NCBI GenBank assembly: GCA_938004015.1
Contig: CALKWU010000014.1
Span: 1 to 17,766 of the forward strand
DNA length: 17,766 nt
Direction of reading: 5' to 3'
Source of the DNA: an uncultured Oceanobacillus sp.
Lineage (GTDB): Bacteria > Bacillota > Bacilli > Bacillales > Amphibacillaceae
The translations under genes and the position numbers were made by a program. A model generated the notes under the pieces. It saw only the letters and a program-made list of their open reading frames with translations. It ran no database searches and was not told the DNA's origin. Shown here in pieces: positions 1 to 7,977 of the stretch; the stretch's first letter is position 1; each line of letters begins with the position of its first letter.

Positions 1-1
1 T

Positions 2-952
2 ATGCTGGCAATAGTGTTGGCAGGATGTGGGGATACCAAGTATTTTTCAGTCGCAACAGCGTCCTCGGGAGGTACATATTATCCGATTGGTGTCGGTTTA
101 GGACATCTCTGGACAGAACAACTGGATGGAATAAAAGTAACAGGGCAGTCATCTGCAGGATCGATCGAGAATATTGACCTGCTTCGGAAAGGAGAAGCGG
201 ATCTTGCCATTTTACAAGGTTTGATCGGTGCTCAGGCAATTGAAGGATCCGGAAACTTTGAAGGAAATGCTTACGAAGATTTACGATCCATCACGATGTT
301 ATGGGGAAACGTCGAACATTTTGTATTGATGGATGATAAAGTCGAAACTGGAACCATTTCTGATATTGAAGGAACAACTTTTTCAGTTGGTCCACAGGCA
401 AGTGGAACTGAACAGTCTACGCTGACCATCATGGAAGGGATTGGACTGACAAAAGAAAATATCACACCTGAATATTTAGGTTATGGTGACACGGTCTCCG
501 CGATGCGGGATGGAAGATTGGATGGCGGGTCATTACCTGCGGGAGTTCCGGTTTCATCGATTATGGACATGTATGCAAGCGGTGTGAAAGCAACTGTTCT
601 TGATGTGACGGATGAACAGCTTGAAGCGATCAACAGTGTATATAATACATGGTACCGCTATGTCATACCTGCTGGCACATATCCAGGAGTAGATGAAGAA
701 ATCAATACAATCGCTCAACCGAACTTCCTTGCAGGGTCAAAAGATTTGGATGAAGAAGTCGTTTATCAATTGACAAAAGCGATTTTTGAAAACTTGGAGC
801 AAGTACACAGTATCCATAGTTCAGCAGAAGAAGTGTCTTTGGAAACTGCACTGGAAGGATTACCAGCACCTCTTCATATAGGGGCATATAAATACTTTGA
901 AGAAGTTGGACTTGATATTCCGGAAGAGCTGATTCCACCGGAGTTGGATTAA
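2..952 (+). CDS. TAXI family TRAP transporter solute-binding lipoprotein (5' end outside window)
   Basis: Extracytoplasmic binding protein that would capture a small carboxylic acid and deliver it to the TRAP permease encoded next. The visible protein starts only eight residues before a lipobox (L-A-G-C), too short for a lipoprotein signal peptide, so the true start almost certainly lies left of the window and the ATG at 2 is internal. The mature part has the TAXI-family N-terminus (phenylalanine/serine strand, then A-S-S-G-G-T-Y-Y-P-I-G), a G-E-A-D-L-A-I-L-Q segment near residues 63-71, and a second-lobe segment with S-V-G-P-Q-A-S-G-T. The length, 316 visible residues, is near the family norm of about 320-340. 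It ends 57 bases before the permease with no terminator between, so the two are probably co-transcribed. Some studied TAXI proteins bind glutamate or related dicarboxylates; the ligand here cannot be read from sequence. Confidence 0.93.
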   Translation: MLAIVLAGCGDTKYFSVATASSGGTYYPIGVGLGHLWTEQLDGIKVTGQSSAGSIENIDLLRKGEADLAILQGLIGAQAIEGSGNFEGNAYEDLRSITMLWGNVEHFVLMDDKVETGTISDIEGTTFSVGPQASGTEQSTLTIMEGIGLTKENITPEYLGYGDTVSAMRDGRLDGGSLPAGVPVSSIMDMYASGVKATVLDVTDEQLEAINSVYNTWYRYVIPAGTYPGVDEEINTIAQPNFLAGSKDLDEEVVYQLTKAIFENLEQVHSIHSSAEEVSLETALEGLPAPLHIGAYKYFEEVGLDIPEELIPPELD

Positions 953-1009
953 GTGTTACGACACTTCACAATTTAGTCAATCTATAGTAAATTAAGGGGT
1001 GAGTTTGAG

Positions 1010-2992
1010 TTGGTTTTGAAGAAGAAAGCCACAGAGCCAATTGATACGTTGGACATTGACAAGGAGGGCGGTGGGGGATCCCGCCAGTTACAAGGAACAC
1101 AAGGGATTATTATTGCAGCAGTAGCAGTAGGTTTAGCATTATTTGCAATTTACTCGAATAGTTTCATGAATATCCAAGAAATTTATCGAAATTCTATATT
1201 TCTTGCTTTTGTCTTTGTTTTAGGTTTTTTAGTTTATCCTGCGACTAAATATGGCGATAGAAATAAATTTTCCGTACTGGATGCAATTTTTGCGATAGTA
1301 GGATTGTCTGGTGCGCTATATATCATCATCAATTATTCGACAATCCATAGTGAACGTATGTCCCACCCGATTATTTGGGATTATGTATTCGCTATCATCA
1401 CGATTTTAGCGATGTTGGAAGTCGCAAGAAGAAGTGTCGGTATCTTTATTCCGTTATTGACACTTGGAGCGATTGTTTATGCATTATTCGGACCGTATTT
1501 TCCAAGTGTTTTAGGTCATGCAGGTTTCTCACTGGAACGTTTATTATTCCGTTTCTACATGACAACGGAAGGTATATTCGGAATGACACTATCGATTGCC
1601 ACCACGTATATTGTACTCTTCGTTCTGTTCGGAGCATTCTTGAATGCAAGTGGTGCAACTCAGTTATTTAACGATTTGGCGGTGGCAATCGCAGGAAAAC
1701 GCCGTGGTGGTCCAGCGCAAGTAGCAGTCCTTTCCAGTGCCTTAACCGGTTCACTGAGTGGAAGTGCTGTTGCAAACGTTGCCACAACTGGTCCGTTTAC
1801 GATTCCGTTAATGAAGAGAATTGGACTCAAGCCACATTATGCTGGTGCAGTAGAAGCTGCTGCATCAACTGGTGGAATGATGGTACCACCGATTATGGGA
1901 GCTGCAGCCTTCATCATGGCTGGATTCCTAGGTGTAAGTTATAACGTCATTATCTTGGCGGCGATCATCCCAGCGTTGTTGTACTATATTGGTTTAATTA
2001 TTGCGATTGATTTGGAAGCGAAAAAAGAAGGCTTGAAAGGGATGAGTAAGGATTCCATTCCACAGGTCTGGAGTGTTCTTAAAGAAGGTGGAGTCCTTCT
2101 CTTACCACTCATCATTGTTATCGTGACACTTCTTGCTGGAAAAACACCTATTGCAGCAGGATTTGCAGGTATCATTTCGGCAATTATCGCTAGCTGGTTG
2201 ACTAAAGATAAAAGTAATCGGATTACTCTCAAAAAAGCTGTACGAGCTCTCGAAGATGGAGCAAGAGGATCTCTACAAGTCGCGATTGCCTGTGCATCCG
2301 TCGGTATCATCATTAATGTTGTTACAATGACTGGGATTGGTGCGACTTTATCCTATAATATCAACCAACTATCCGGTGGATATTTATTCGTTATCTTACT
2401 GTTAATAGCGATTACTTCCATCGTATTGAGTCTTGGACTTCCTTCAACTGCGCTTTACATTGTTGTGGCTGTTACAGCTGCACCAGCATTAGTTGAAGCA
2501 GGAGTCAACCCAGTGGCTGCACATTTCTTTGTGTTCTGGTTTGGAGTGCTTTCCAACATCACACCACCAGTTGCACTTGCATCATTTACAGCTTCAGGGT
2601 TAGCAGGGGCCAATGCGATGAAGACTTCATGGACTGCACTGAAGCTATGTTTACCAGGGTTCATCATTCCATTTATGATCGCTTACAATCCAGTGCTAGT
2701 CATGCAATCAGAATCTGGAGGATTCGCATCTCCACTGAATGCTATTATCGCATTTGTGACAGCGGCTATAGGGGTCTATGCCCTTTCAATTTCAGTATTC
2801 AACTATTTCAGCGCAAAATTGAATATTTTAGAACGAGTGGTATTTTTCGTTGCAGCTCTGTTGTTGATGAAACCAGGGCTGATGACAGATGCTATTGGAC
2901 TTGCAATCCTAATTGTGATTTTGGCATTGCATATTATAAGTGCTAAAAAACAGGGAGATGCAGTATCTGAGGATAAAGCTGTAGGACTATAA
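1010..2992 (+). CDS. TRAP transporter fused permease (4TM/12TM, TAXI-associated)
   Basis: Membrane component of a secondary, ion-gradient-driven TRAP transporter in which the small (DctQ-like) and large (DctM-like) subunits are one 660-residue chain, as is usual for TAXI systems. After a hydrophilic N-terminal ~30 residues come about sixteen hydrophobic segments. The DctM part contains glycine/serine-rich signatures such as S-S-A-L-T-G-S-L-S-G-S-A-V-A-N-V and T-G-G-M-M-V-P-P-I-M-G, followed by a mirrored half with L-G-L-P-S-T-A-L-Y and N-I-T-P-P-V-A. The start is a TTG at 1010, chosen because AAGGGGTG ends 8 bases upstream; no better ATG exists nearby. It lies between the binding protein and the GntR regulator (24-base gap) and reads as one operon with both. 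Substrate is inferred only from neighbours: a hydroxy or oxo acid. Confidence 0.95.
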   Translation: MVLKKKATEPIDTLDIDKEGGGGSRQLQGTQGIIIAAVAVGLALFAIYSNSFMNIQEIYRNSIFLAFVFVLGFLVYPATKYGDRNKFSVLDAIFAIVGLSGALYIIINYSTIHSERMSHPIIWDYVFAIITILAMLEVARRSVGIFIPLLTLGAIVYALFGPYFPSVLGHAGFSLERLLFRFYMTTEGIFGMTLSIATTYIVLFVLFGAFLNASGATQLFNDLAVAIAGKRRGGPAQVAVLSSALTGSLSGSAVANVATTGPFTIPLMKRIGLKPHYAGAVEAAASTGGMMVPPIMGAAAFIMAGFLGVSYNVIILAAIIPALLYYIGLIIAIDLEAKKEGLKGMSKDSIPQVWSVLKEGGVLLLPLIIVIVTLLAGKTPIAAGFAGIISAIIASWLTKDKSNRITLKKAVRALEDGARGSLQVAIACASVGIIINVVTMTGIGATLSYNINQLSGGYLFVILLLIAITSIVLSLGLPSTALYIVVAVTAAPALVEAGVNPVAAHFFVFWFGVLSNITPPVALASFTASGLAGANAMKTSWTALKLCLPGFIIPFMIAYNPVLVMQSESGGFASPLNAIIAFVTAAIGVYALSISVFNYFSAKLNILERVVFFVAALLLMKPGLMTDAIGLAILIVILALHIISAKKQGDAVSEDKAVGL

Positions 2993-3016
2993 AATATAAA
3001 TGAAGGAGGAATTATC

Positions 3017-3721
3017 GTGCAGATTCAAAGAAAAAAAGTGTCCGAATTAGTATTAGAAAAATTAATCGAGATGATCAAATCTGGCGAAATTCCTCCAAAC
3101 AGTAAACTTCCGACGGAAAAAGAATTGACGGAAAAGTTCGGAGTAAGTCGGGTTCCGATTCGCGAAGCATTAAGTGTGCTCGAAGCAAGTGGAATCATTG
3201 AGTCCAAACAAGGTGGCGGAAATTGGGTGAAAGAAGTGAATTTGGCGAATATGTTCGAACGTACCCAATTTCAAGTCGTCGATATCAAGCAGGTCCATGA
3301 TTTACTGGAGATGCGGACGATCATTGAATCGGAAGCTGCATATCTTGCAGCTTCCCGCCATACTGAAGAGGACATTGTTCGCCTGAAAGAGAGTCTGGAT
3401 GCATTCAAAGAAGTGATGGGTGATGAATGGTCCCTCGGTTATGAGGCGGATTTCACATTCCACCGCGCTATAGTGAATGCAGCTCACAATCCATTTTTGA
3501 CAGAAACGATGAAAAATCTATCGGATCTCCATTTACGTGCTTTGAAGTTTTCATTGGAAAAAAATTTAGGCTGGGCTGCAAAACGTAAAGAAGTCACCCA
3601 TGAACATGAGGAAATTTATGAGGCGATCAAACGTCGAGATGGCCATGCTGCAAAGGAAGCGGTCATCAAACATTTGACGAATGCGAGAATCAAATTGAAA
3701 GATGAACGAGTGATGAAGTAA
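3017..3721 (+). CDS. FadR-subfamily GntR transcriptional regulator
   Basis: A 234-residue DNA-binding regulator with an N-terminal winged helix (about residues 5-72; recognition region S-R-V-P-I-R-E-A-L) and a C-terminal FCD ligand-binding domain (about 85-225). Likely FCD metal ligands are visible: the D-x3-H pair D145/H149 and a histidine cluster at H195/H197. FCD domains commonly bind carboxylic acids through such a metal, so the protein probably senses the transported substrate or its product. The start is GTG at 3017, preceded by a strong AAGGAGGA (3003-3010). It sits directly downstream of the permease and upstream of the FAH-fold enzyme, apparently in the same transcript, which suggests autoregulation of the uptake genes. 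The operator would lie upstream of the window. It is distinct from the second FadR-type regulator at 4471. Confidence 0.92.
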   Translation: MQIQRKKVSELVLEKLIEMIKSGEIPPNSKLPTEKELTEKFGVSRVPIREALSVLEASGIIESKQGGGNWVKEVNLANMFERTQFQVVDIKQVHDLLEMRTIIESEAAYLAASRHTEEDIVRLKESLDAFKEVMGDEWSLGYEADFTFHRAIVNAAHNPFLTETMKNLSDLHLRALKFSLEKNLGWAAKRKEVTHEHEEIYEAIKRRDGHAAKEAVIKHLTNARIKLKDERVMK

Positions 3722-3757
3722 ACTAATTAGAGTTGAATACTAAAGGGGGATGGGGAA

Positions 3758-4378
3758 GTGAACATTAAAAACATTTATTGCATTGGCCGAAATTATAAAA
3801 ACCATGCATTGGAACTAGGAAATGCAGTGCCGGAAAAACCATTGGTTTTTTCGAAGCCGACTAGTGCTGTGGCTTTAGCGGATGGCAGTGAGATTCCTTT
3901 TCCAAATGACCGCGGGGAAATTCATCATGAATTGGAAATTGTCTTATACATAGGAAATGAAGTGAAGCCAGGCTTTACAGTGGATGAAGTCGTAACGAAA
4001 ATGGCATTAGGGGTTGATTTCACACTACGGGATGTCCAGTCGGAGTTGAAGAAAAAAGGTCATCCTTGGTTGATCGCAAAAGGATTCCGGAACAGTGCTA
4101 TCATCACGGAATTTTGGGATTTCCCAGGCGTGGAAGCATGTAAGGAAGTGGATTTCTCTCTATTGAAAAATGAGGAACTCGTCCAACAAGGTAATATCCA
4201 ATCTGTAATTTTTGATTTTCAAACATTATTGGAATACGTGCATGAACATATCGGTCTTCGTCCAGGAGATATTATTTTCACAGGTACTCCAGAAGGTGTT
4301 GGCCCGATCAGTGATAAGGAAAAATACGTGCTGAAATGGGGAGACGAAGAAAAGGGAAGCTTTATCGTCAGCAACTAA
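3758..4378 (+). CDS. Fumarylacetoacetate hydrolase (FAH) family protein, FAHD1/YcgM-like
   Basis: A short 206-residue FAH-fold enzyme of the single-domain type represented by FAHD1 and E. coli YcgM, which are known as acylpyruvases and, for FAHD1, oxaloacetate decarboxylase. Family marks are the N-terminal C-I-G-R-N-Y-K-N-H-A, the metal-binding H-H-E-L-E (E58, E60), D87 in G-V-D-F-T-L-R-D-V-Q, the lysine in A-K-G-F (K108) and G-D-I-I-F-T-G-T-P-E-G-V-G near the C-terminus. It would act on a beta- or gamma-oxo acid in the cytosol by C-C hydrolysis or decarboxylation. The start is GTG at 3758 with AAAGGGGGA 7 bases upstream. It is the last gene before the hairpin at 4386. In context it may process the oxo acid made by the GlcDF oxidase. 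The exact reaction is not determinable here. Confidence 0.9.
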   Translation: MNIKNIYCIGRNYKNHALELGNAVPEKPLVFSKPTSAVALADGSEIPFPNDRGEIHHELEIVLYIGNEVKPGFTVDEVVTKMALGVDFTLRDVQSELKKKGHPWLIAKGFRNSAIITEFWDFPGVEACKEVDFSLLKNEELVQQGNIQSVIFDFQTLLEYVHEHIGLRPGDIIFTGTPEGVGPISDKEKYVLKWGDEEKGSFIVSN

Positions 4379-4385
4379 TAATCAC

Positions 4386-4420
4386 ATGAAAAAGAAACAG
4401 TATCTTGTTTCTTTTTTCAT
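4386..4420 (+). terminator. Hairpin terminator after the FAH-family gene
   Basis: AAAAAGAAACA and TGTTTCTTTTT form a perfect 11-bp stem around a 6-base loop. Three outer pairs (ATG/CAT) extend it across one extra T. The right arm supplies the T-run. It is A/T-rich, so it may be only moderately efficient. It separates the TRAP/FAH transcript from the second regulator and glcDF. Confidence 0.7.
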
Positions 4421-4429
4421 TCCGCATCC

Positions 4430-4440
4430 TGGACTGTCCA
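4430..4440. promoter_or_regulatory. Perfect 11-bp palindrome, candidate GntR operator
   Basis: TGGACTGTCCA has 5-bp arms around one central base. It is flanked by CC(T/A)-type bases and followed by CCAGACCA. It lies 30 bases before the ATG of the FadR-type regulator at 4471, between it and the upstream terminator. FadR-subfamily operators are usually short palindromes of this size, so autoregulation is a reasonable guess. It does not exactly fit the common TnGTnnnACnA pattern. Confidence 0.4.
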
Positions 4441-4470
4441 CCAGACCACTAGATGAGCGGAGGTTTAATC

Positions 4471-5193
4471 ATGAAATTCGAACCAATAAAAAAACAAAAA
4501 AGAATATATGAAACGATTATCCAGCGGATTAAAGAAGCGATTACCGATGGAAAACTATCACCTGGTGACAAATTGCCATCCGAAAGAGCGATGGCAGAGA
4601 TGTTCGATGTTTCGCGGACATCGGTCAAAGAGGCAGTGACGGTACTGGAAGCATCAGGGATCATCACGGTCCGTCCAGGAGTTGGAATGTTCATCAGAGA
4701 AGACCCGCTCGATGATTTATTAGATAAATTTTATTGTATATTGGATGAAAACAGTGCAGATTTTTTCGATCTCTTGGAATTGCGACAAGCGATTGAGGGA
4801 GATGCGGCATACCTTGCAGCAAAACGGATGACATCTGAAGAAGGCGAAAAGCTTACAGAGCTATATAATGAGTTACTGACGATGGAAAAACAAGGTGAAG
4901 CTGCTTTAAAGGAAGATATTGCATTCCACTATTTCATAGTACAGACTTCAAAAAATCAATTGATGGTGGAAGTGTTCAACCTTATTTCCGATAAGATCCA
5001 AAGTTATTTAAAGGAAAGCAGAGAATTTTCCAAAAAAGATATATGGTTGAATCAAGATGTAATGACTGAACACGCAAATATTTTTCAGACGATCATCGAT
5101 AAAAAACCGCATGCTGCTCGGGAAGCAATGTGGGAACATCATCAAAAAATCAAAGAAAGATATATCCAACAGCGAATGGGGGATGAAAAGTGA
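4471..5193 (+). CDS. FadR-subfamily GntR transcriptional regulator (glcDF-linked)
   Basis: A 240-residue regulator with an N-terminal winged helix (about residues 10-76, with S-R-T-S-V-K-E-A-V as recognition helix) and an FCD effector domain with the metal-ligand pair D149/H153. The start at 4471 is preferred over the in-frame ATG at 4453 because GGAGGT at 4459-4464 is correctly spaced for 4471 and nothing resembling a ribosome binding site precedes 4453. The stop overlaps the GTG of glcD by four bases (GTGA), so translation is coupled and the regulator very probably controls the oxidase genes. By analogy with other FCD regulators next to lactate or glycolate oxidases, it may respond to a 2-hydroxy acid. 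It shares domain architecture with the regulator at 3017 but differs clearly in sequence. Confidence 0.92.
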   Translation: MKFEPIKKQKRIYETIIQRIKEAITDGKLSPGDKLPSERAMAEMFDVSRTSVKEAVTVLEASGIITVRPGVGMFIREDPLDDLLDKFYCILDENSADFFDLLELRQAIEGDAAYLAAKRMTSEEGEKLTELYNELLTMEKQGEAALKEDIAFHYFIVQTSKNQLMVEVFNLISDKIQSYLKESREFSKKDIWLNQDVMTEHANIFQTIIDKKPHAAREAMWEHHQKIKERYIQQRMGDEK

Positions 5194-6602
5194 ATCAAGA
5201 AGAGTTGGCTCAATTGCTGAAACCTATCATTAAGGATGAAAAGCGAATTCTCACTGATAAAGCAGACTTATATAGTTATTCTTATGATGCCTCCTTTGGT
5301 GTGCATCTTCCTGATATTGTCGTACAGCCAAAATCCGCTGAAGAAGTTGCGGATATCATGAAACTAGCCAATGAGTATAAAATTCCAGTTTATCCACGGG
5401 GAAAAGCGACTAGTTTAAGTGGAGGCCCACTTCCCGTTCATGGTGGCATTGTGCTGGATTTATCGACATGGAATGAGAAACTAGAAGTCGATCCAGAAGA
5501 TATGGTTGCCGTTGTTTCTCCTGGAGTGATCACGGCAGATATTAATGATGCAGCACTCAAATATGGTTTTATTTTTCCACCGGATCCTAGTAGTTCGAAC
5601 GTCGCTACGATTGGTGGTATTTTAGCAGAAAATTCTGGTGGGCCAAGAGGACTTAAATATGGGGTGACGAAGGACTACGTCATCGGGCTTGAAGTTGTTA
5701 CCCCGGAAGGAGAAATCATCCGGACCGGGGGAAGGACAGTAAAAAATGTGACTGGCTATGATTTGACGAAATTGATTGTCGGCTCAGAAGGAACATTGGG
5801 AATCATTACGGAGGCGACATTGCGGCTCTTCCCGAAACCACAGGCGACAGAGACGATGATGGCTGTCTTTGACAACATCGTTGATTCTGGTAAGGCGATT
5901 ACGAAAATTTTAAGTTCGGGAATATTACCTTCAAAACTTGAGATCATGGACCAATCGACGATTCAAGCAGTGGAAGCTTATGAACCGCTTGGTCTGCCGG
6001 TTGACGCCGAGGCGATGTTATTGATTGAATTGGATGGACATCCTGCTGCAATTAAAGAAGAGATTACTAGAGTGGAAGCAGTATGTGAAGATACAGGAGC
6101 AAGAGAAGTCCAAGTAGCGCAAACAAAGGAAGAAGCTGCAGAATTGTGGAGAGCGAGAAAACTTGTTTCTCCGGCAATCGTCCGTGAAAAACCGACGAAA
6201 ATCTCAGAAGATGCGACGGTTCCAAGAAGCAAAATTCCAGAAATGTTCCAACGGTTGAAAGAAATCCGGGAAAAATACAAGATTGATCTTGTCGTGTTCG
6301 GACATGCGGGAGATGGAAATCTCCATCCGAATATCATTGCGGATAAACGGGACAAGGAAGAAATGCGTCGTGTAGAACAAGCCGTCGAGGAAATATTCAA
6401 AGCAGCTATTGAACTTGGTGGAACTTTATCGGGAGAGCATGGAATCGGTACGTTGAAAGCACCATTTATGGAAATGGAACTCGGTGCAGCTGGACTTGAT
6501 ATGATGAAGCGGATTAAAGAAAGCTGGGATCCGAACAACATTTTAAATCCGGGGAAAATATTTCCGAAGCCCGGGCAAAGGTTGGTGTTGACTGATGGCT
6601 GA
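5190..6602 (+). CDS. glcD: FAD-linked 2-hydroxyacid oxidase, glycolate oxidase subunit GlcD type
   Basis: The 470-residue catalytic FAD subunit of a glycolate/D-lactate-type dehydrogenase, expected to oxidise a 2-hydroxy acid to the 2-oxo acid and pass electrons to GlcF. The N-terminal PCMH-type FAD domain shows Y-P-R-G-K-A-T-S-L-S-G-G and N-V-A-T-I-G-G-I-L-A-E-N-S-G-G. The C-terminal cap domain carries G-H-A-G-D-G-N-L-H-P (H372, H379) and S-G-E-H-G-I-G (E416, H417), the usual metal and substrate site of the family. The GTG start overlaps the regulator stop by four bases and is preceded by GGGGGATG. The stop overlaps the glcF start by eight bases. Length equals that typical of Bacillus GlcD/YsfC proteins. 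No GlcE gene is present. Glycolate, D-lactate and D-2-hydroxyglutarate are all possible substrates; sequence does not choose. Confidence 0.93.
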   Translation: MNQEELAQLLKPIIKDEKRILTDKADLYSYSYDASFGVHLPDIVVQPKSAEEVADIMKLANEYKIPVYPRGKATSLSGGPLPVHGGIVLDLSTWNEKLEVDPEDMVAVVSPGVITADINDAALKYGFIFPPDPSSSNVATIGGILAENSGGPRGLKYGVTKDYVIGLEVVTPEGEIIRTGGRTVKNVTGYDLTKLIVGSEGTLGIITEATLRLFPKPQATETMMAVFDNIVDSGKAITKILSSGILPSKLEIMDQSTIQAVEAYEPLGLPVDAEAMLLIELDGHPAAIKEEITRVEAVCEDTGAREVQVAQTKEEAAELWRARKLVSPAIVREKPTKISEDATVPRSKIPEMFQRLKEIREKYKIDLVVFGHAGDGNLHPNIIADKRDKEEMRRVEQAVEEIFKAAIELGGTLSGEHGIGTLKAPFMEMELGAAGLDMMKRIKESWDPNNILNPGKIFPKPGQRLVLTDG

Positions 6603-7866
6603 ACTTGCATATGAAGCAACATTCGATTGTGTCCAATGTGGCTATTGCTTGCCTGCTTGTCCTACTTATTTGACGATGGGAAAAGAAACCCATTCACCAA
6701 GAGGTAGAATCAATTTAGTCAAGATGGCAGCAGAAGGGAAAATCACTTATGACGAGTTGGAAGGTCCAATCAATTTATGTCTAGGTTGTCGCGCTTGTGA
6801 AGTTGTCTGTCCGACAAACGTGCAATACGGAAAGATTTTGGACTCAGCAAAAGAAGTAATCCAACAATATAAAAAGGAAACGAAGAAAATTACAAAACGG
6901 GCAAAGTTGTTCCAAGAATTTGTCTTTGATCGGGCAATTCCAAATCGTAAAGTATTAAGTACAGCGGCTAGCGGTCTAGCACTCTATCAAAAAACTGGTT
7001 TACAAACAGTCGCCCGAAAAACAAAGGCAATAAATATACTTCCGGAAAATCTACGTACCTTTGAAAAAGTGTTGCCAAAAGTTGAACGTAAAAAAAGGGA
7101 AAACCACTATCCGGCAAAATTGAAACCTAAATTCCGAATCGGATTTTTCACAGGCTGCATCATGGATACGATGTTTTATGATATTAATACGAAAAGTATC
7201 CGACTCCTACAGGAAGCTGGTTGTGATGTGACCATCATTAAAGAACAGACTTGTTGCGGCGCACTCCAAAACCATAGTGGAGAAACGGAAATAACCAAAA
7301 GACTTGCCAAGGAAAACATCCAAGCCTTTGAAAAAGAAGACTTTGATTATGTCGTCAATAGTATCGGTGGTTGTGGGGCACAGTTGGTCGAATATGATAA
7401 ACTGCTCGCGGATGAACCTGAGTGGGCTGATCGGGCTAAACGTTTTGCTGAGAAAAACGTGGATATTAGTGTGATTCTCAGTCAATTGGAATTGCCATAT
7501 GAAAAAGAAGTTAATAGAGTAGTGACCTACCAACCATCCTGCCATTTGTCTAATGTACAGAAGCGGGTCAATGAACCATTAGAGTTGTTGAAATCCATTC
7601 CAGGCATCACTTACGTGGAACTTCCAGATAAAAATATGTGCTGTGGCTCTGCTGGAATTTATAATATTGTAAACTACGATGCTTCGATGGAGATATTGGA
7701 CGAAAAAATGAAACATGTTGAAAAGGTAAATCCAGATACGATTGTAACCTCAAATCCTGGTTGCCATCTGCAAATGAAAGTTGGCGTTGAGAGAGAAGGA
7801 TTGGCAGAGAAAATCTCGGTCGTTCATCTTGTCGAACTATTGGCAGAAGCATCTGGAATTGAATGA
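6595..7866 (+). CDS. glcF: Glycolate oxidase iron-sulfur subunit GlcF type
   Basis: A 423-residue electron-transfer subunit expected to take electrons from GlcD and hand them to the quinone pool at the membrane. Two 4Fe-4S motifs of the C-x2-C-x2-C-x3-C-P form are at C12/C15/C18/C22 and C62/C65/C68/C72. Two CCG-domain motifs follow at about 220-222 and 349-351, within T-C-C-G-A-L and M-C-C-G-S-A-G. All key cysteines are present. The ATG lies eight bases inside the end of glcD, typical of tight coupling. The arrangement FCD regulator-glcD-glcF matches known two-subunit oxidases in Bacillales. After its stop, 37 bases precede a promoter for the next gene, and no clear terminator is visible, so read-through into the SDR gene is possible. 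Confidence 0.93.
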   Translation: MAELAYEATFDCVQCGYCLPACPTYLTMGKETHSPRGRINLVKMAAEGKITYDELEGPINLCLGCRACEVVCPTNVQYGKILDSAKEVIQQYKKETKKITKRAKLFQEFVFDRAIPNRKVLSTAASGLALYQKTGLQTVARKTKAINILPENLRTFEKVLPKVERKKRENHYPAKLKPKFRIGFFTGCIMDTMFYDINTKSIRLLQEAGCDVTIIKEQTCCGALQNHSGETEITKRLAKENIQAFEKEDFDYVVNSIGGCGAQLVEYDKLLADEPEWADRAKRFAEKNVDISVILSQLELPYEKEVNRVVTYQPSCHLSNVQKRVNEPLELLKSIPGITYVELPDKNMCCGSAGIYNIVNYDASMEILDEKMKHVEKVNPDTIVTSNPGCHLQMKVGVEREGLAEKISVVHLVELLAEASGIE

Positions 7867-7903
7867 ACAGAAAATCGTTCCATCTATTCAAAATAATCCA
7901 TTC

Positions 7904-7932
7904 TTGAATAATTTTTCTGACAAATGTAATAT
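7904..7932 (+). promoter_or_regulatory. SigA-type promoter for the SDR gene
   Basis: TTGAAT (7904-7909) and TAATAT (7927-7932) are separated by exactly 17 bases, and a TG directly precedes the -10. It lies 45 bases before the SDR start codon, which has AAGGAG at 7964-7969. The spacer resembles a CodY box at three mismatches (7911-7925), which I do not claim as real. Confidence 0.6.
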
Positions 7933-7942
7933 GATATTATCA
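7932..7942. promoter_or_regulatory. Perfect 11-bp palindrome over the transcription start region
   Basis: TGATATTATCA has 5-bp arms around one base. It begins at the last base of the -10 hexamer and covers the expected transcription start, an ideal position for a repressor of the SDR gene. A/T-rich palindromes of this length can occur by chance, so the support is mainly positional. Confidence 0.35.
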
Positions 7943-7977
7943 GTTTTCACATTTGAAAAGATGAAGGAGTGGTCTGA

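Noticed and set aside
4453..4470. Upstream ATG as start of the glcDF-linked regulator
   Set aside because: No ribosome binding site precedes it, whereas GGAGGT fits the ATG at 4471.
5978..6622. Long minus-strand open frame (214 codons) opposite glcD
   Set aside because: It lies wholly opposite a well-supported FAD oxidase, has no ribosome binding site and a low-complexity Ser/Ile-rich composition typical of antisense shadows.
7911..7925. CodY-box-like sequence in the SDR promoter spacer
   Set aside because: Three mismatches to the 15-base consensus in an A/T-rich genome is close to background; not enough to claim CodY control.
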